Source: Phycisphaerales bacterium (GTDB lineage: Bacteria > Planctomycetota > Phycisphaerae > Phycisphaerales > UBA1924). Taken from it: 38,591 nucleotides of DNA. The translations under genes and the position numbers were made by a program. The stretch covers positions 1 through 38,591 of the forward strand of contig WGEO01000014.1 in assembly GCA_015492715.1 (NCBI GenBank). Reading direction: 5' to 3'. Shown one piece after another: positions 35,273 through 38,591 of this stretch. Under the pieces are notes generated by a model that saw nothing but the letters and a program-made list of their open reading frames with translations, searched no databases and was not told the DNA's origin. The stretch's first letter is position 1. Each line of letters begins with the position of its first letter.

Positions 35273-35312
35273 CCCGGGGCCCATCCCGCACGATTCGACC
35301 GACGGAGACGCA

Positions 35313-38300
35313 GTGGAGCACGACGAGCACACGCTGCCCGAGACGCAGGATTCCGGCGGGTCCTCGAACTCGCCCGATCCGTCCATCTTCGCATGGACCC
35401 CGCAGACGCCGGCCGAGGTCGAACTGGGCGACCGGGTCGGGCCTTACCGTCTCGACCGCCTCCTCGGACAGGGCGGCTTCGGCATGGTCTATCTCGCCGA
35501 GCAGATCGAGCCCGTCCGCAGACGCGTCGCCCTCAAACTCATCAAGCCCGGCATGGACTCCCGCCAAGTCCTCGCACGCTTCGCCCACGAACAGCAGGCG
35601 CTCGCGCTCCTCGACCATCCCCACATCGCCCACATCTACGACGCCGGCATGACTCCCGACGGACGCCCCTACTTCGCCATGGAACTCGTCGAGGGCGAGG
35701 CCATCACGAAATTCTGCGACCGCCACGCCCTGACCCTCCGCCAACGCCTCGAGCTCTTCCGCCGGGTCTGCGACGCCGTCCAGCACGCCCACCAGCACGG
35801 GATCATCCACCGCGATCTCAAGCCCTCGAACATCCTCGTCTCCATGGTCGACGGTCGCCCCACGCCCAAGATCATCGACTTCGGCGTCGCCAAGGCCATG
35901 GCCGATGACCCCTCATCCTCCCAGACCATCGAGGGACAGATCCTCGGCACGCCCGAGTACATGAGCCCCGAGCAGGCCGAGCACGGAGCCGGCGCCGCCG
36001 ACACTCGCTCGGATGTCTACTCCCTCGGCGTCATCCTCTACGAACTCCTCACCGGCGAGCGTCCCATCGACGCCGACACCTTGCGTGCAGGCGGCACCGC
36101 CTCGCTCCAGCGTGCCCTGCGCGAGGCGGACCCGCCCGTTCCCTCGACCCGTGTCCTCAGGTCGCGTGCGACGCCCGCCCGCCATGCCCCACGCATGGAT
36201 CCCCGAGATCTCGCCCGCAGGCTCCGGGGCGACCTCGACTGGATCACCATGCGCGCCATGGACAAGGAGCGCGAACGCCGCTATCCCTCGCCGCGCGACC
36301 TCTCCGACGACATCGGGCGCTACCTCGAGGGCCGCCCCGTGCTCGCCGGCCCGCCCACCCTCACATACCGCGCAGCGAAGTTCATCCGCAGGCACCGCAT
36401 CGCGGTCACGACTGTCATCATCATCCTCTCCCTCAGCGGCTCATTCCTCGGAGCGCTGGGATACCAGTGGATGGCATTCAACGCCTCGATCCGCCTGAAG
36501 AACACCGAACTCACCAGGGCCAATGAGGCACTCGAAACCGCGAACCGGACGCTCGCGTCGACCAATGAGACGCTCGATGCACGCAACCGCGAACTCGTGC
36601 GCACACGCGATGAACTCCGAGACCAGCGTGACGAGGCCCGCGAGGCCCGCGAGGAAGCCCTGACCCAGCGCGAGATCGCCGTCCAGAACGCGCGCAGAGC
36701 CGATCGTCTCCGACGCAGGGCCGAGCACGCCGCGTACGCGAACGAGGTCTCCCGCGCCCTCCAGAGCTGGGAGTTCGCCGACTTCCGCACGACCGTCCGC
36801 GCCCTGACGCACGCCGAGGAACTCGCCGGCGGATGGGAGATCGGTGCCATCCGGGCCGCGTTCGACCAGAGCGATCGCATCATCGATCTGACCCGGTTCG
36901 ACGCGGCCGCGGCCGCGTTCAGCCCCGCCCTCGACCGGTTCGTCGTCGCCACACACGATGGGCACATTCGCCTCGTCTCCCGTGACGAGAAGATCGAACG
37001 CACCAGCCCCGGGTCCGTCGACGACGAGATCGCCCGCGTCCGTGTCGCGCTGGCGGGCAACGCCTGCGTGACGCTCTCGCGGACGGGGCGCGTGCATGTC
37101 TGGGATCTCCGCACGCTCACCCCGATCTGCGAGGCCCAGATCGTGACGGGCGTGCCCTCGGCCGTCGCCATCAGCACATCCGCCACATGGATCGCAGTGG
37201 GCGACAGTTCCGGACGCGTCTCCATCCGCGACGCCCGCACGGGTGAGCCCGTCGCCACACGCCGCCCGCACGACACGCCCGTGCTCACGCTCGCATTCAG
37301 TCCCGACGACAGCGCCGTCATCAGCGCCTCGCAGGGACGCGACCTGGCACGCATGACCACCAACGCGTGGACGCTTCGCAGAGGGGCCCAGCCCGCGCCC
37401 GCACCGATCCGTGCTCTCGCCTTCGACGATCAGCGCATCCTGACCACCGACGAGGCGGGCACGCTCCTGGCGTGGGATACACAGACCCTCGCGCCCGATC
37501 CACTTGCCACCTTTGCTGTCCCCGCCCTTGCGATCGCTCGCCACGACGATCTCCTGGCCGTCGCCACAACCGACTTCGCCCTGCGTCTGCTCGCCCGCGA
37601 CGAGGACGGCACCGCCACGCCCATCGGCGACCTCTCGGGGCATCACGAGGCGATCGAGCAGATCTCCTGGATCGACGGAGGGCGTCTGCTCTCGATCGAC
37701 CGCGCCATGCAGGCCCGACTCTGGGACCTGCGCACGCCGGGTATCGAGAGCATCGCACCACGCCTGCACGACACGCGGATCGTTCGTGCCCTTGCGTCCA
37801 TCGACGGGCAGGTCATCGTCTCCTGCGCGGCAGACTCACTCCTGCGCATCTGGGACGCACGAACCCTCAGACCGGCGCGTCAGGCAGCACAGATCGCGTT
37901 GCAGGCTCCGCCGATCGACATGGCGGCCTTCGCCGAGGGCGTCGTCGTGCTCGACGAGCAAGCCGCGCTGCGCGTCATCGACCCCCTCACAGGCGACATC
38001 ATCGCCACACGCGTGCTCAGCGACGCGACCCCGACAGCGCTGGCGGTTCGCGCCCACGACGGGCTCGTCCTCGTGGCCCTGGATTCGGGCGAGATGCTCG
38101 TCCTGGACCCGACCACACTCGATACCGTCGATCGCATCGAGGCCCACGGGGCACGCATCAACGACATCGCGATCAGCGCAGACGGCAGCCGCGCCGTGAC
38201 GGTGTCCGACGATATGAGTGTGATCGTCTGGAGCGTCGATCGCCGATCCCCGATCCTCCGCATCGACGCCCTCGACCATCGACCCGTCGTCTGTGCCATC

Positions 38301-38591
38301 GATCCCACGGCACAGGTCATCGCCTTCGGGGACGATGCCGGCCTCGTGCATGTCCATGCCACCTCGTCGTCGGTCCTCGAATATCCGGGCGAGCGCCGCC
38401 ATGATCCCGACGCCGCACCCATCGGAGCACCGATCGCGGCCCTCGCGTTCAGCCCCGACGGACAGCGGCTCATCTCCTGTGATCGCGCCGGGCTCGCCGT
38501 CGTCTGGGATCCCGCCTACCCCGAGCCTGTCTGCCGCCTGACACAGGCCCCCGTGCCGATCACCCACGCCTCATTCGATCCCATCGACGAG
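35313..38591 (+). CDS. Serine/threonine protein kinase with TM helix, coiled coil and WD40-like beta-propeller (3' partial, open at window end)
   Basis: GTG start. VGPYRLDRLLGQGGFGMVYLAEQIEP...VALKLIKPGMDS...HQHGIIHRDLKPSNILV...KIIDFGVAKA...LGTPEYMSPEQA. TM AVTTVIIILSLSGSFLGALGY. Repeated WD40-like ends VWDLRTLTP, AWDTQTLAP, LWDLRTPG, IWDARTLRP, VWDPAYP. Absent from the supplied ORF list because it has no stop in the window. Confidence 0.95.
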   Translation, partial: MEHDEHTLPETQDSGGSSNSPDPSIFAWTPQTPAEVELGDRVGPYRLDRLLGQGGFGMVYLAEQIEPVRRRVALKLIKPGMDSRQVLARFAHEQQALALLDHPHIAHIYDAGMTPDGRPYFAMELVEGEAITKFCDRHALTLRQRLELFRRVCDAVQHAHQHGIIHRDLKPSNILVSMVDGRPTPKIIDFGVAKAMADDPSSSQTIEGQILGTPEYMSPEQAEHGAGAADTRSDVYSLGVILYELLTGERPIDADTLRAGGTASLQRALREADPPVPSTRVLRSRATPARHAPRMDPRDLARRLRGDLDWITMRAMDKERERRYPSPRDLSDDIGRYLEGRPVLAGPPTLTYRAAKFIRRHRIAVTTVIIILSLSGSFLGALGYQWMAFNASIRLKNTELTRANEALETANRTLASTNETLDARNRELVRTRDELRDQRDEAREAREEALTQREIAVQNARRADRLRRRAEHAAYANEVSRALQSWEFADFRTTVRALTHAEELAGGWEIGAIRAAFDQSDRIIDLTRFDAAAAAFSPALDRFVVATHDGHIRLVSRDEKIERTSPGSVDDEIARVRVALAGNACVTLSRTGRVHVWDLRTLTPICEAQIVTGVPSAVAISTSATWIAVGDSSGRVSIRDARTGEPVATRRPHDTPVLTLAFSPDDSAVISASQGRDLARMTTNAWTLRRGAQPAPAPIRALAFDDQRILTTDEAGTLLAWDTQTLAPDPLATFAVPALAIARHDDLLAVATTDFALRLLARDEDGTATPIGDLSGHHEAIEQISWIDGGRLLSIDRAMQARLWDLRTPGIESIAPRLHDTRIVRALASIDGQVIVSCAADSLLRIWDARTLRPARQAAQIALQAPPIDMAAFAEGVVVLDEQAALRVIDPLTGDIIATRVLSDATPTALAVRAHDGLVLVALDSGEMLVLDPTTLDTVDRIEAHGARINDIAISADGSRAVTVSDDMSVIVWSVDRRSPILRIDALDHRPVVCAIDPTAQVIAFGDDAGLVHVHATSSSVLEYPGERRHDPDAAPIGAPIAALAFSPDGQRLISCDRAGLAVVWDPAYPEPVCRLTQAPVPITHASFDPIDE

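Noticed and set aside
1-38591. CRISPR array, retron, toxin-antitoxin or restriction-modification defence cluster
   Set aside because: No regularly spaced repeats, reverse transcriptase, methyltransferase or paired toxin/antitoxin genes recognised. AddAB and RecJ are housekeeping repair proteins, and a lone MazG-like pyrophosphohydrolase is not sufficient evidence for a defence or toxin-antitoxin system.

Overview
High-GC bacterial chromosomal window. Gene content (truncated pilus/T2SS-like cluster, bPH2-CoaE fusion, Ser/Thr kinase with C-terminal WD40-like repeats, 'RCGYDL..CPECG' zinc-ribbon membrane protein) suggests Planctomycetota, probably Phycisphaerae; this is inference. From left to right: a partial HEAT/receiver protein; a pseudopilin/secretin cluster (1507-8433); recJ (-); a PduO-type cobalamin adenosyltransferase; a SpoIIE-type phosphatase; a MazG-like protein; rpsL-rpsG; a secreted glycosidase-like protein; a ~2.25 kb insert flanked by 50-bp direct repeats of the pgi 3' end; pgi (-); ppa; hpt; a PH-domain/CoaE fusion; rho with a disordered N-terminus and long leader; a TPR protein; a flippase-like membrane protein; a YeaH/YhbH (DUF444) protein; a zinc-ribbon membrane protein; an addB-addA-IMPase operon (-); and a kinase-WD40 protein running off the right edge. 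The strongest unusual observation is a secretin (3927-7130) whose C-terminus carries, after an acidic Asp/Ser-rich linker, two tandem copies of a domain resembling the globular head of the pseudopilin encoded at 1507-1914. The second is the direct-repeat-flanked insert at the pgi 3' end, which holds apparently frameshifted secreted and membrane genes. No rRNA, tRNA, CRISPR array, transposase or integrase was recognised.
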